A DNA stretch of 64,000 nucleotides from an uncultured Kiritimatiellota bacterium (lineage in GTDB: Bacteria; Verrucomicrobiota; Kiritimatiellia; RFP12; UBA1067), in NCBI GenBank assembly GCA_934635385.1, contig CAKTZI010000002.1:1-64000 (forward strand). The letters are read 5' to 3'. The position numbers were made by a program, and so were the translations under genes. The notes below the pieces were generated by a model. The model was not told where the DNA came from. It saw nothing but the letters and a program-made list of their open reading frames with translations, and searched no databases. Below are positions 41,401 through 50,154 of the stretch, in pieces; position 1 is the stretch's first letter, and every line of letters begins with the position of its first letter.

Positions 41401-43200
41401 ATGGATGACGGCGCGCGGAACGGAGTTGGAATCGTCGAGCTGAAGAAGCGCAGGCTGACGCTCCCGGAAGGGGGGCTTCGGCTTGCGTATGGCGGCGTCC
41501 TCAAGGAGATCGAGGTCGCGTACGAGGAATGCGGCGCACCGGTCGCGGCGGACAACGTCGTCTACATCTGCCATGCGCTGACGGGCGATGCGCACGTCGC
41601 GGGCGTGAAGCCGGGCGAGACGAAGCCGAGCGGCTGGTGGGAGGGCATGGTCGGTCCCGGACGGGCGATCGACACGAACCGCTACCACGTCATCTGCGCG
41701 AACGTCCTCGGCGGCTGCTCGGGCACGACGGGGCCGATGTCGATCAACCCCGACACGGGCAAGCCCTATGGCTCGTCCTTTCCGCAGCACTCGTTCGACG
41801 ATGCGGTGGACGTCTTCCGGATGCTGCTGAAGGAGCTGGGCATCACGCACCTGAAGGCCCTGATCGGCGGCAGCTACGGCGGCCTGCAGGTCGTGAACTG
41901 GATGACGCGCTTCCCGGACGACATGGATCAGGTCTGCCTGATCGCGACGTCGGCGAACCTCAACACGCAGGCGATCGCCTTCAGCGTGATGAGCCGCACC
42001 TCGATCACGGACGACCCGAAGTGGAACGGCGGCGACTATTACCTCGAGGGGGACGGCAAGGGCCCGCGCGCGGGTCTCGCCGCCGCGCGGCAGCTCGCGC
42101 ACATCACCTACCTCTCGCGCGAGCTCCTGCAGAAGAAGTTCGACCGCAACCTGCAGCAGAACTTCGTGGACGCGCCGGAGTCCGAGCGCGCCGAGCGCGA
42201 CCGCCTCTTCAAGACGTATTTCCAGATCGAGAGCTATCTCGACTACCAGGCGATGAAGTTCGTGCGCCGCTTCGACGCGAACTCCTACCTGCACATCACG
42301 CGGTCGATGGATCTCGCCGACCCGTGCCGCGCCTACGGCTCGCTCGACGCGGCGTTTGCGCGCGTGAAGGCGCGGACGCTCGTCTGCTCCTACGAGAACG
42401 ACATCCTCTTCCCCGCGTGGCAGTCGAAGGAGATCGTCCGCTCGCTCATGAAGGCGAACCGTCCCGTCTCGTACTGCCACCTCGAAAGCGGCACGGGCCA
42501 CGACTCGTTCCTCACCGACATCGAGCACCTCTCGAAGGTCGTGGGCGGCTTCCTGACGGAACGTCCCGTCAAGGTGATGAAGTGGCAGGAGCGCCTGCAC
42601 GCGAGCGTCCTCAAGATGGTGAAGCCGAACGCGCACGTCGTCGACATCGGCTGCGGCGACGGCACGCTCCTCGACGTGCTGCGCGCGAAGAAGAACGTGC
42701 GCGGCGACGGCGTGGAGATCGACGTCGAGCGCTTCGAGGAGGCGATTGCGGACGGACACGACATCCTCTGGGAGGACGTGGACGAGGGGCTTTCGCTCGT
42801 GCCGGACGGCCATTACGACACGGCGGTCGTCTCGGACACGCTGCAGGAGGTGAAGAATCCGCGCGGGCTTCTGCACGAGGCCCTGCGCATCGCGGACGAG
42901 GCGATCGTCACGTTCCCGAACTTCGCGGCGTACCGCATCCGCCTGACGCTCGCGTTCACGGGGCGGCTTCCCGTCTCGAAGCAGCTGCCGTTCCAGTGGT
43001 ACGACACGCCGAACATCCACTGCATCACGCTGAAGGACTTCCGCTCGCTCTGCGAGAATGAGGGGATCGCCGTCGTCGAGGTCCAGGCCGAGTCGCGCCA
43101 CCTCCTCGGCAAGATCCTGATGGCGCTCGGCCTCAAGAACCTCGGCGCGTCGCGCATCATCGCGCGCATCGCGAAGGCGCCGCGAAAGGCGACGGCATGA
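41401..43200 (+). CDS. metX: fused homoserine O-acetyltransferase / MetW methyltransferase-like protein
   Basis: 599 residues from ATG 41401 (GCAAAAGGG upstream). Residues about 10-385 are MetX: an alpha/beta-hydrolase with NVLGGCSGTTGP and nucleophile S158 in GGSYGGLQ (classical GGSMGG); the acid and His lie in ENDILFP and GTGHDSF. Residues about 395-590 are MetW: VVDIGCGDGTLLDVL and FPNFAAYRIRLTLAFTGRLP. metX and metW are usually adjacent separate genes and MetW activates MetX; here they are one polypeptide. It makes O-acylhomoserine for methionine. The last 4 bases overlap the next gene. Confidence 0.93.
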   Translation: MDDGARNGVGIVELKKRRLTLPEGGLRLAYGGVLKEIEVAYEECGAPVAADNVVYICHALTGDAHVAGVKPGETKPSGWWEGMVGPGRAIDTNRYHVICANVLGGCSGTTGPMSINPDTGKPYGSSFPQHSFDDAVDVFRMLLKELGITHLKALIGGSYGGLQVVNWMTRFPDDMDQVCLIATSANLNTQAIAFSVMSRTSITDDPKWNGGDYYLEGDGKGPRAGLAAARQLAHITYLSRELLQKKFDRNLQQNFVDAPESERAERDRLFKTYFQIESYLDYQAMKFVRRFDANSYLHITRSMDLADPCRAYGSLDAAFARVKARTLVCSYENDILFPAWQSKEIVRSLMKANRPVSYCHLESGTGHDSFLTDIEHLSKVVGGFLTERPVKVMKWQERLHASVLKMVKPNAHVVDIGCGDGTLLDVLRAKKNVRGDGVEIDVERFEEAIADGHDILWEDVDEGLSLVPDGHYDTAVVSDTLQEVKNPRGLLHEALRIADEAIVTFPNFAAYRIRLTLAFTGRLPVSKQLPFQWYDTPNIHCITLKDFRSLCENEGIAVVEVQAESRHLLGKILMALGLKNLGASRIIARIAKAPRKATA

Positions 43201-44888
43201 ACGAGAGCGAATCCCTTTCCGCCCTGATCCTCCGCCGTGCGGGGATCTACTCCGACGAGATGGTCGCGAAGATCGTCGCGATGCGTGCGGCGAATCCCGG
43301 CATGGGGCTCGCCGAGGCCGCCGTCAAGTTCGGTGGCGCGAGGGAGCGCGACTTCCTCGCGGCGGTCGGCAAGGCGCTCGGCCTGGAGACGGTCGATCTC
43401 GAATCGCACAACCCCAGCCCGGAGGCGCTCGCGAAGCTGCAGGCCTCCGCCGTCAACCAGTTCAGCGTGCTGCCCTACCGCGTCGACGCCGACTCCCTGA
43501 CCGTGGTCGCGTCCGACCCGTTCGACACGACGGCGGCGGACGGGCTGCGGCTCGTCGCGGGCTGCCGCATCCGCACGGTGCTTGCGCCGAAGGAGGACGT
43601 CGAGAAGGCGATCAAGAAGTTCTACGGCGTCGGCGCCGAGGCGATCGAGAAGATGCTGGAGGACGGCCGCTACGATGTCGGCGAGGAGTTCGGCGCGATG
43701 ACGAAGATCGACGTCGGCGAGATGGGCGAGGAGGCGTCGATCGTGCGCTTCGTCAACCAGATCATCGCCGAGGCCGACCGCCAGGGCGCGACGGACATCC
43801 ACATCGAGCCGCAGGAGACGGAGCTTCGCATCCGCTACCGCATCGACGGCATGCTCCACAAGGTGGACGTGCCGCCGCAGCTGAACCGCCTGAAGTCCGC
43901 GATCATCTCGCGCATCAAGGTCATGGCGAACCTCGACATCGCCGAGAAGCGCCTGCCGATGGACGGGCGCATCGGCATCCGCATCGGCGGACAGGACATC
44001 GACATCCGCGTCTCGACGATGCCGGCGGCCTACGGCGAGTCGATCTCGCTGCGACTTTTGGCGAAGAGCGGCAGTTTCGTCAAGATGCAGGATCTCGGCT
44101 TCAATGGCCGCGACTATGCCGTCGTCGACAAGATCATCCACCGCCCGAACGGCATCTTCCTCGTGACGGGCCCGACGGGCTCCGGCAAGTCGACGTCGCT
44201 CTACTCGTTCCTTTCCGAGGTGAACAAGATCGACGTGCGCATCATGACGGCGGAGGACCCGATCGAGTACCACATGGCGGGCATCAACCAGGTGCAGATG
44301 CAGGCGGAGATCGGCATGACCTTCGCGCGGGCCCTGCGCGCGTTCCTCCGTCAGGACCCGGACATCATCATGGTCGGCGAAATCCGTGACCGCGAGACGG
44401 CCGAGATTGCGATCAACGCCTCGCTCACGGGCCACATGGTGTTCTCGACGCTGCACACGAACGACGCGGCGGGCGCGTTCCCGCGTCTCATCGACATGGG
44501 CGTCGAGCCGTTCCTCATCGCGTCCGCCGTCGCGGGCGTCATGGGCCAGCGCCTCTGCCGCCGCCTCTGCCCGGACTGCCGGAAGGAGGTGCCGCTCGAC
44601 CGGAAGTTCTACTCGCTCGCCACGCCGCCGGAACGCGAGACGGTCTGGGAGCCGAACGGCTGCGAAAAGTGCACGAAGACGGGCTACAAGGGCCGCCGTG
44701 CGCTCTTCGAGGTGCTGGAGGTCGACGAGGACATCGAGGGCGCGATCGTCCGCCGCGAGAACGCGACGCAGATCCGCAACCTGTCGCTGTCGAAGGGGAT
44801 GAAGACCCTGCGCGAGGACGGCTGGGCGAAGGTCTTCAAGGGCGTGACGAGCGTGAAGGAGATCCTGCGCGTCACTGAGGAACAGTAG
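43197..44888 (+). CDS. type IV pilus / type II secretion assembly ATPase (PilB/GspE)
   Basis: 563 residues. An N-terminal GSPII_E domain (about 1-150) is followed by the hexameric ATPase: QGATDIHIEP, Walker A GPTGSGKSTS near residue 325, the Asp box and Walker B (DPDIIMVGEIRD), and the His box (TGHMVFSTLHTNDA). A C-terminal tetracysteine zinc site is present: CPDCRKEV ... CEKCTKTGYKG. It powers pilin or pseudopilin assembly at the inner membrane. It starts in an ATGA overlap with metXW; no other pil or gsp gene is in the window, so PilB versus GspE is open. Confidence 0.92.
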   Translation: MNESESLSALILRRAGIYSDEMVAKIVAMRAANPGMGLAEAAVKFGGARERDFLAAVGKALGLETVDLESHNPSPEALAKLQASAVNQFSVLPYRVDADSLTVVASDPFDTTAADGLRLVAGCRIRTVLAPKEDVEKAIKKFYGVGAEAIEKMLEDGRYDVGEEFGAMTKIDVGEMGEEASIVRFVNQIIAEADRQGATDIHIEPQETELRIRYRIDGMLHKVDVPPQLNRLKSAIISRIKVMANLDIAEKRLPMDGRIGIRIGGQDIDIRVSTMPAAYGESISLRLLAKSGSFVKMQDLGFNGRDYAVVDKIIHRPNGIFLVTGPTGSGKSTSLYSFLSEVNKIDVRIMTAEDPIEYHMAGINQVQMQAEIGMTFARALRAFLRQDPDIIMVGEIRDRETAEIAINASLTGHMVFSTLHTNDAAGAFPRLIDMGVEPFLIASAVAGVMGQRLCRRLCPDCRKEVPLDRKFYSLATPPERETVWEPNGCEKCTKTGYKGRRALFEVLEVDEDIEGAIVRRENATQIRNLSLSKGMKTLREDGWAKVFKGVTSVKEILRVTEEQ

Positions 44889-44901
44889 GGCGACAGGCCA
44901 A

Positions 44902-44940
44902 GCGCCGCCTGTCCCGCAGGGAACGGCATCTCGCAAGCGC
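44902..44940. repeat. 39-bp dispersed intergenic repeat, copy 2
   Basis: 36/39 identical to 29448-29486. It lies 58 bases before the -10 of the beta-galactosidase gene. The bases just upstream (GACAGGC ... GCCTGTC, 44892-44913) can form a 7-bp stem. Confidence 0.75.
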
Positions 44941-44997
44941 GCAAACGGCTCAACCCATTACGGCGCGGCATCCGTCTAGACGGCGGCGATGAAGATT

Positions 44998-45006
44998 TGG
45001 TATCAT
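44998..45006 (+). promoter_or_regulatory. extended -10 promoter of the beta-galactosidase gene
   Basis: TTTGGTATCATACAGG: extended TG at 44998-44999 and a one-mismatch hexamer TATCAT at 45001-45006. Confidence 0.5.
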
Positions 45007-45040
45007 ACAGGCTTTTAGAAACATGAAAGGCAACACACGG

Positions 45041-48000
45041 ATGAAATTCACGACGACACTTGCGGCGACGCTGCTGGCCGGCACGACGCTGGCCGCCCCG
45101 ACGAACGACTGGGAGAACCTTCAGGTCAACTCCATCAACCGCCTGCCGGCGCGCACGTATTCGATGCCGCTCGCGCGCGAGGAGGCCGCGCTCACGGACG
45201 CGCTGGAGCCTGAGACGCCGTACAGGAAGAGCCTCAACGGTGACTGGAAGTTCTCGTGGGCGGGCAATCCCGATCTGCGCGTGAAGGACTTCTGGCAGAC
45301 GGACTTCGACGATTCGAGCTGGTTCACGATCGACGTGCCGAGCTGCGTCGAGATGCGCGGCTTCGGTGCGCCCGGCTACACGAACATCCGCTACCCGCAC
45401 GCTTGGGACCCGAAGCGCGACATCGCCGCGCCGACGATCCGCGACCGCGACACGGACGCGCGCGACTACAACCCCGTCTCGTCCTACCGCACGACGTTCA
45501 CCGTGCCGGCGGACTGGGCGGGCCGCGACGTCATCCTGCGCTTCGATGGCGTGTACTCGGCCTACTACGTCTGGGTCAACGGGCACAAGGTCGGCTACGC
45601 CGAGGACTCGAAGCTTCCCTCCGAGTTCGACATCACGCCCTATCTCAATAATCCTAATCCCCTCAACTCCTCAACTTCTCAACCTCTCAACACCCTTGCC
45701 GTCGAAGTCTACCGCTGGTGCGACGGCAGCTACCTGGAGGACCAGGACATGTTCCGCTTCTCCGGCATCTTCCGCGACGTCACGCTCTGGGCGAAGCCGA
45801 AGGACGGCATCTGGGACTTCGCCGTGCAGACGGAGCTTTCGACCGCCGACTACGCCTTCGCGAAGCTGAACGTCGCGGGCTGCGACCTCGCGGACGCGAA
45901 GCTTTACGACGCGGACGGCAAGCTCGTCGGCGCGTTCACCTGCGGCCTCGCGCCGCTGCAGGTCGCGAACCCGCGCCTCTGGTCGTCCGAAGACCCCTAC
46001 CTCTACACGCTCGTCATCAAGAAGGGCGATGACATCCGCGCGAAGAAGGTCGGCTTCAAGGAGCAGAAGATCGTCGGCAACCGCTTCCTCGTCAACGGCC
46101 AGCCGGTCAAGTTCAAGGGCGTGAACCGCCACGAGACGAACCCCGACAACGGGCGCACCGTCACGATGGACGACATGATGAAGGACATCACGCTCTTCAA
46201 GCGCTACAACATCAACACCGTGCGCACCTCGCACTATCCGAACGACCACCGCTGGTACGATCTCTGCGACCGCTACGGCATCTACGTGATCGCCGAGGCG
46301 AACGTCGAGGGCCACGAGCCGGCCTATGGCGAGAACGGCCTCGGCCGCCATCCCGAATGGGATCACACGATCGTCGAGCGCAACGCGCGCCACACCGTCT
46401 TCTACCGCAACAACCCGTCCGTCACGATGTGGTCGATGGGCAACGAGACGGGGCACGGCGACTGCTTCCGCCACGCGATCGCCGCCGTGAAGGGGCTGGA
46501 CCCGACGCGGCCCGTCCACTGGGAGCGCGGCAACGCCGATGCAGACATCGACTCGTGCATGTACCCCTCCGTCGAATGGCTGGAGAAGCGCGGCAAGCTC
46601 GGTGACCTCACGCCCGGTGCGGCGGGGACGCTCGCGGCGGAAGGCGGCGGCGAGGGCTTCGCGATTTCCGGCCACACCGCCGGCAAGTGCCACATCATGT
46701 GCGAGTACGCGCACGCGATGGGCAACGCGGTCGGCAACTTCAAGGAGTACTGGGACGTCATCTACGCGCATCCGTCGCTCACGGGCGGCTGCATCTGGGA
46801 CTGGGTTGACCAGGCGGTCTGGAAGTACACCGACCGCGTCGACCCGAAGACGGGCGCGCGCGAGCGCTACCTCGCCTACGGCGGCGACTTCGACGAGCAG
46901 CCGAACGACGGGCCGTTCTGTGACAACGGCGTGATCGACCCGCTCCGCAACGTCACGGCGAAGCTCGTGGAGGTCGCGCACGTCCACCGCGACCTCGTCG
47001 TCACGCGCTCGGAGAAGCCGGGCGACAACCCCTATGCCGTCGTGTTCGAGCTCTGGAACCGGTTCCTCTTCACGCGGGCGGACGCCTACGCCGCGACGTG
47101 GGAGCTGGTCGAGGACGGCGCCGTCACGAAGTCCGGCGCGTTCGAGACGCCGGCCGTCGAGCCGCTCAAGCGTTGCCGCTTTACCGTGCCCGGCCTCGCC
47201 GAGGCGCTGGCCGCCGCGAAGCCCGACGCCGAACTCCTCGTCAACTTCGCGTTCACGACGAAGAAGGCGACGCCGCTCGTGCCGCAGGGCTGGGCCGTCG
47301 CGCGCGACCAGGTCGCGCTCGGCAAGGGCTGGAACTTCGCGTCGGTCGCCGCGCCCTCGTCGGGTTCCGCCGCCGCGCCGTCGTCCGGTTCGGGTTCTGC
47401 CGTCACGCCGTCCGGCGTGACGATCGACGAAGGCGAGAAGGCCGTGACGGTCACGGCGGGGCCGACGAAGGCCGTCTTCTGCCGCGCGTCGGGCACGCTC
47501 TGCGAACTCGTCATGGGCGGGCGCACGATCCTGAAGGACCCGACGCCGGGGCTCGTCGCGGGCCCGCAGCTCACGTGCCTCCGCGCGCTGACGGACAACG
47601 ACATCTGGATGCGGCGCGGCGCCGCGTGGTCGGACAACGCGAAGCGCGGCAGCGTCTACTCGCGCGGCCTCACGCAGCTTCGCCATCACGCGCGGCCGCT
47701 GACTGTGCGCGACGGCGCGGTCTGCGTCACGACCGAGGTGACGGGCCTCAAGTCGGCCGGCTTCACGCATGAGACCATCTGGCGCTTCGCGGCGGACGGC
47801 GCGGTCACGGTCGAGAACACGGTGACACCGCACGGCACGATGCCGCCCGCGATCCCGCGCCTTGGCCTCTCGCTCAAGCTTGACCCCGCGCTGGAGGCGA
47901 TCGCGTACTACGGACGCGGCCCGCGCGAGAACTACGTCGACCGCAACTCCGGCTCGTTCCTCGGCCTCTGGAAATCGACGGTCACGGAGCAGTTCGAGGA

Positions 48001-48334
48001 CTACGTGCGTCCGCAGGACAACGGCTACAAGACGGACGTCCGCTGGGTTGCGCTGACGGCGAAGGACGGCACGGGCGCGCGCTTCTCGGCGTCCGAGCCG
48101 CTGTTCGTGCAGGCCCTGCACTACGGGTGGGAGGACATGGAGTTCGCGCGGCACCGCAACGGCCAGCAGCGCTTCCGCGCGCCGCTCGTCGCGCGGCCGG
48201 AGGTCTGCCTGAACCTCGACGTGCGCCAGACGGGTCTCGGCGGCAACAGCTGCGGGCCGGAGCCGATGAAGAAGTACGTCTTCCCGATCGAGAAGACGGC
48301 CTGGACGCTCAAGATCGAGCCGGTGACGAAGTAG
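45041..48334 (+). CDS. lacZ: secreted GH2 beta-galactosidase (LacZ-type)
   Basis: 1,097 residues from ATG 45041, which has GAAAGG 10 bases upstream; ATG 45023 would add six residues but lacks a Shine-Dalgarno. A signal peptide (MKFTTTLAATLLAGTTLAAP) marks it as exported, unlike E. coli LacZ. Sugar-binding, immunoglobulin-like and TIM-barrel domains are followed by the beta-gal small-chain domain. The acid/base is E469 (SMGNETGHG) and the nucleophile E555 (CEYAHAMGN). Two low-complexity inserts occur: NNPNPLNSSTSQPLN (about 203-217) from a CTCAAC-type repeat, and a Ser/Gly/Ala stretch (about 773-790). It probably acts on galactans. Confidence 0.92.
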   Translation: MKFTTTLAATLLAGTTLAAPTNDWENLQVNSINRLPARTYSMPLAREEAALTDALEPETPYRKSLNGDWKFSWAGNPDLRVKDFWQTDFDDSSWFTIDVPSCVEMRGFGAPGYTNIRYPHAWDPKRDIAAPTIRDRDTDARDYNPVSSYRTTFTVPADWAGRDVILRFDGVYSAYYVWVNGHKVGYAEDSKLPSEFDITPYLNNPNPLNSSTSQPLNTLAVEVYRWCDGSYLEDQDMFRFSGIFRDVTLWAKPKDGIWDFAVQTELSTADYAFAKLNVAGCDLADAKLYDADGKLVGAFTCGLAPLQVANPRLWSSEDPYLYTLVIKKGDDIRAKKVGFKEQKIVGNRFLVNGQPVKFKGVNRHETNPDNGRTVTMDDMMKDITLFKRYNINTVRTSHYPNDHRWYDLCDRYGIYVIAEANVEGHEPAYGENGLGRHPEWDHTIVERNARHTVFYRNNPSVTMWSMGNETGHGDCFRHAIAAVKGLDPTRPVHWERGNADADIDSCMYPSVEWLEKRGKLGDLTPGAAGTLAAEGGGEGFAISGHTAGKCHIMCEYAHAMGNAVGNFKEYWDVIYAHPSLTGGCIWDWVDQAVWKYTDRVDPKTGARERYLAYGGDFDEQPNDGPFCDNGVIDPLRNVTAKLVEVAHVHRDLVVTRSEKPGDNPYAVVFELWNRFLFTRADAYAATWELVEDGAVTKSGAFETPAVEPLKRCRFTVPGLAEALAAAKPDAELLVNFAFTTKKATPLVPQGWAVARDQVALGKGWNFASVAAPSSGSAAAPSSGSGSAVTPSGVTIDEGEKAVTVTAGPTKAVFCRASGTLCELVMGGRTILKDPTPGLVAGPQLTCLRALTDNDIWMRRGAAWSDNAKRGSVYSRGLTQLRHHARPLTVRDGAVCVTTEVTGLKSAGFTHETIWRFAADGAVTVENTVTPHGTMPPAIPRLGLSLKLDPALEAIAYYGRGPRENYVDRNSGSFLGLWKSTVTEQFEDYVRPQDNGYKTDVRWVALTAKDGTGARFSASEPLFVQALHYGWEDMEFARHRNGQQRFRAPLVARPEVCLNLDVRQTGLGGNSCGPEPMKKYVFPIEKTAWTLKIEPVTK
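45644..45697. repeat. CTCAAC-type simple-sequence insert in the beta-galactosidase gene
   Basis: Tandem degenerate units (CCTCAACTCCTCAACTTCTC, then AACCTCTCAAC) encode an Asn/Ser/Pro/Thr-rich surface loop in frame. AT content and codon use differ sharply from the flanks. Confidence 0.75.
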
Positions 48335-48346
48335 GCCCCTGCCTTT

Positions 48347-49345
48347 ATGCGCATCGTCTTCATGGGTTCTTCCGAGGCTTCGGCCGAGTGTCTTCACGCC
48401 ATCTTGCGCGAGGAGGAACTGGAGGTCGTCGGCATCGTCACCCAGCCGGACCGTCCGGCCGGGCGCGGCAAGGCGGGGCGCGCGAAGGAGATCGTGCCCT
48501 GCGCGCTCGCGCGGTTCGCCGCGAGCCGGGGCCTGACCGAGATCATCAAGCCCGAGCGGGTGAACGACGACGAGCCGATGGCGTGGATTCGCGCGAAGAA
48601 GCCCGACGTGATCGCCGTCGTCGCCTATGGGCAGATCCTGAAGAAGCCGCTCCTGGACTTGCCGCTCTGCGGCTGCGTCAACTGCCATTTCTCGCTGCTG
48701 CCGAAATATCGCGGCGCGGCGCCGGTCGTCGCCGCGCTGGAGGCGGGCGACCGCCTGACGGGCGTGACGGTGATGCGGATGGGCGTCGGCCTCGACGACG
48801 GGCCGATCATGCTCCAGAGCTTCGAGCCGATCTATCCCGACACGACGGGCGGCGCGCTGATGGAGGACTTGGCGATCGCCGGCGGCGTCGCGCTCGCGAA
48901 GGCCCTGAAGCTGATGTCGCGCCACGCCCTGCCGCCGGAAGTGCCGCAGGACGCCCACGCGGCGACCTACGTCAAGAAGCTGAAGAAGACGGACGGCCTC
49001 GTGAACTGGGCGCGTCCGGTGCTGGAGATCGAGCGGCGCGTCCGCGCCTACAACCCGTGGCCGGGCTGCTACACGTTCCTGCCGCCGCGTTTCCGCAAGA
49101 AGGGGACGCTCGGCCGGCTCGCCGTCACGCGTGCGAAGATCGTCTGGATTCCTGACGCGAAGGGCGCGGACGCCGCGCCGGGGACGGTCATCGGGCTTGA
49201 CCGGATGGGGCCGGTCGTCAAGTGCGGCGACACGGCGCTTCTGCTGACGGAAGTGAAGCCGGAGGGCTCGTCCGTGATGGACGGCGGCGCGTTTCTCCGG
49301 GGGCGTCCGCTGAAGCCGTTCGAGGACCGGCTGCTGTCCGAATGA
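48347..49345 (+). CDS. fmt: methionyl-tRNA formyltransferase
   Basis: 332 residues. It formylates initiator Met-tRNA. The N-terminal hydrolase-like domain has MRIVFMGSSEASAECL, TQPDRPAGRGKA, the catalytic Asn/His segment CVNCHFSLLPKYRGAAPV (usually NVHASLLP) and GVGLDDGPIM with the active Asp. The C-terminal tRNA-binding barrel has NWARPVLEIERRVRAYNPWPG. No def gene is adjacent. Confidence 0.94.
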   Translation: MRIVFMGSSEASAECLHAILREEELEVVGIVTQPDRPAGRGKAGRAKEIVPCALARFAASRGLTEIIKPERVNDDEPMAWIRAKKPDVIAVVAYGQILKKPLLDLPLCGCVNCHFSLLPKYRGAAPVVAALEAGDRLTGVTVMRMGVGLDDGPIMLQSFEPIYPDTTGGALMEDLAIAGGVALAKALKLMSRHALPPEVPQDAHAATYVKKLKKTDGLVNWARPVLEIERRVRAYNPWPGCYTFLPPRFRKKGTLGRLAVTRAKIVWIPDAKGADAAPGTVIGLDRMGPVVKCGDTALLLTEVKPEGSSVMDGGAFLRGRPLKPFEDRLLSE

Positions 49346-49383
49346 GGCGGCCGCACATTTCCGCGCCGGGAGTCGGTGCCGTT

Positions 49384-49392
49384 TGGTATAAT
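49384..49392 (+). promoter_or_regulatory. extended -10 promoter of cysE
   Basis: TTTGGTATAATACGCGCC with TATAAT at 49387-49392. The ATG at 49404 is only 11 bases on, so the leader is at most a few bases and no Shine-Dalgarno is present. Confidence 0.65.
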
Positions 49393-49403
49393 ACGCGCCT
49401 GAA

Positions 49404-50153
49404 ATGACATTGCCACAGAGAATCGCGCTCATCGTGAAGCGGGGCCTCGCGCTGCTCCACCCGTGCGTCTACGGCGAACTGGGGGCGAAGGACACGGCGA
49501 CCCTGATTGCGGCGGAGCTGGAGAGGGAAATCGAGCTGCTGTGTCCCGACCGGGACGCGGCGGCGGTCGTCGGCGCGTTCCTCGCGCGTCTGCCGGAGGT
49601 GAAGCGCCTTGTCGAGACGGACGTGCAGGCCGCCTACGAGGGCGACCCGGCGGCGACGAGCCCGATGGAGGTCGTGATGGCCTATCCGGGGCTCTACGCC
49701 GTGACGATTCACCGCCTCGCGCACGAACTCTACGCGCTGAAGGTGCCGATCATCCCGCGCATCATGTCTGAGCTCGCCCACTCGAAGACGGGCATCGACA
49801 TCCATCCCGGCGCGTCGATCGGCGAGCGGTTCTTCATCGACCACGGCACGGGCGTCGTCATCGGCGAGACGTGCGTGATCGGCAACAACGTGAAGCTCTA
49901 CCAGGGCGTCACGCTCGGCGCGCTCTCGTTCGACAAGGATCCGGCGACAGGCGCGCTCGTGAAGGGCATCAAGCGTCATCCGAACGTCGAGGACAACGTC
50001 GTCATCTATGCGGGCGCGACGATCCTCGGCGGGAACACCACGATCGGGCACGACTCGGAGATCGGCGGCAGCGTCTGGATCATCGCGTCCGTGCCGCCGA
50101 ACTCGCGCGTCTACAACAAGCCGCCCGCGCCCACCATCAAGGAGAAGAAGTAA
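49404..50153 (+). CDS. cysE: serine O-acetyltransferase
   Basis: 249 residues. It acetylates serine with acetyl-CoA for cysteine synthesis. The N-terminal helical domain (SAT_N-like: PEVKRLVETDVQAAYEGDPA) precedes a left-handed beta-helix of hexapeptide repeats: GIDIHPGASIGERFFIDHGT, GVVIGETCVIGNNVKLYQGV. The catalytic His-Asp lies in IDHGTG. The C-terminus SRVYNKPPAPTIKEKK lacks the usual terminal Ile that mediates cysteine-synthase binding. ychF begins 1 base after its stop. Confidence 0.93.
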   Translation: MTLPQRIALIVKRGLALLHPCVYGELGAKDTATLIAAELEREIELLCPDRDAAAVVGAFLARLPEVKRLVETDVQAAYEGDPAATSPMEVVMAYPGLYAVTIHRLAHELYALKVPIIPRIMSELAHSKTGIDIHPGASIGERFFIDHGTGVVIGETCVIGNNVKLYQGVTLGALSFDKDPATGALVKGIKRHPNVEDNVVIYAGATILGGNTTIGHDSEIGGSVWIIASVPPNSRVYNKPPAPTIKEKK

Positions 50154-50154
50154 C

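Noticed and set aside
37585..43101. A 1,838-codon open frame on the minus strand, and similar long ones at 45671-49432, 103-3258 and 24102-25898
   Set aside because: Products are Arg/Asp/His/Ala-rich without family motifs and lie exactly opposite well-identified genes (purM, GH78, metXW, lacZ-type, prc). They arise from high third-position GC.
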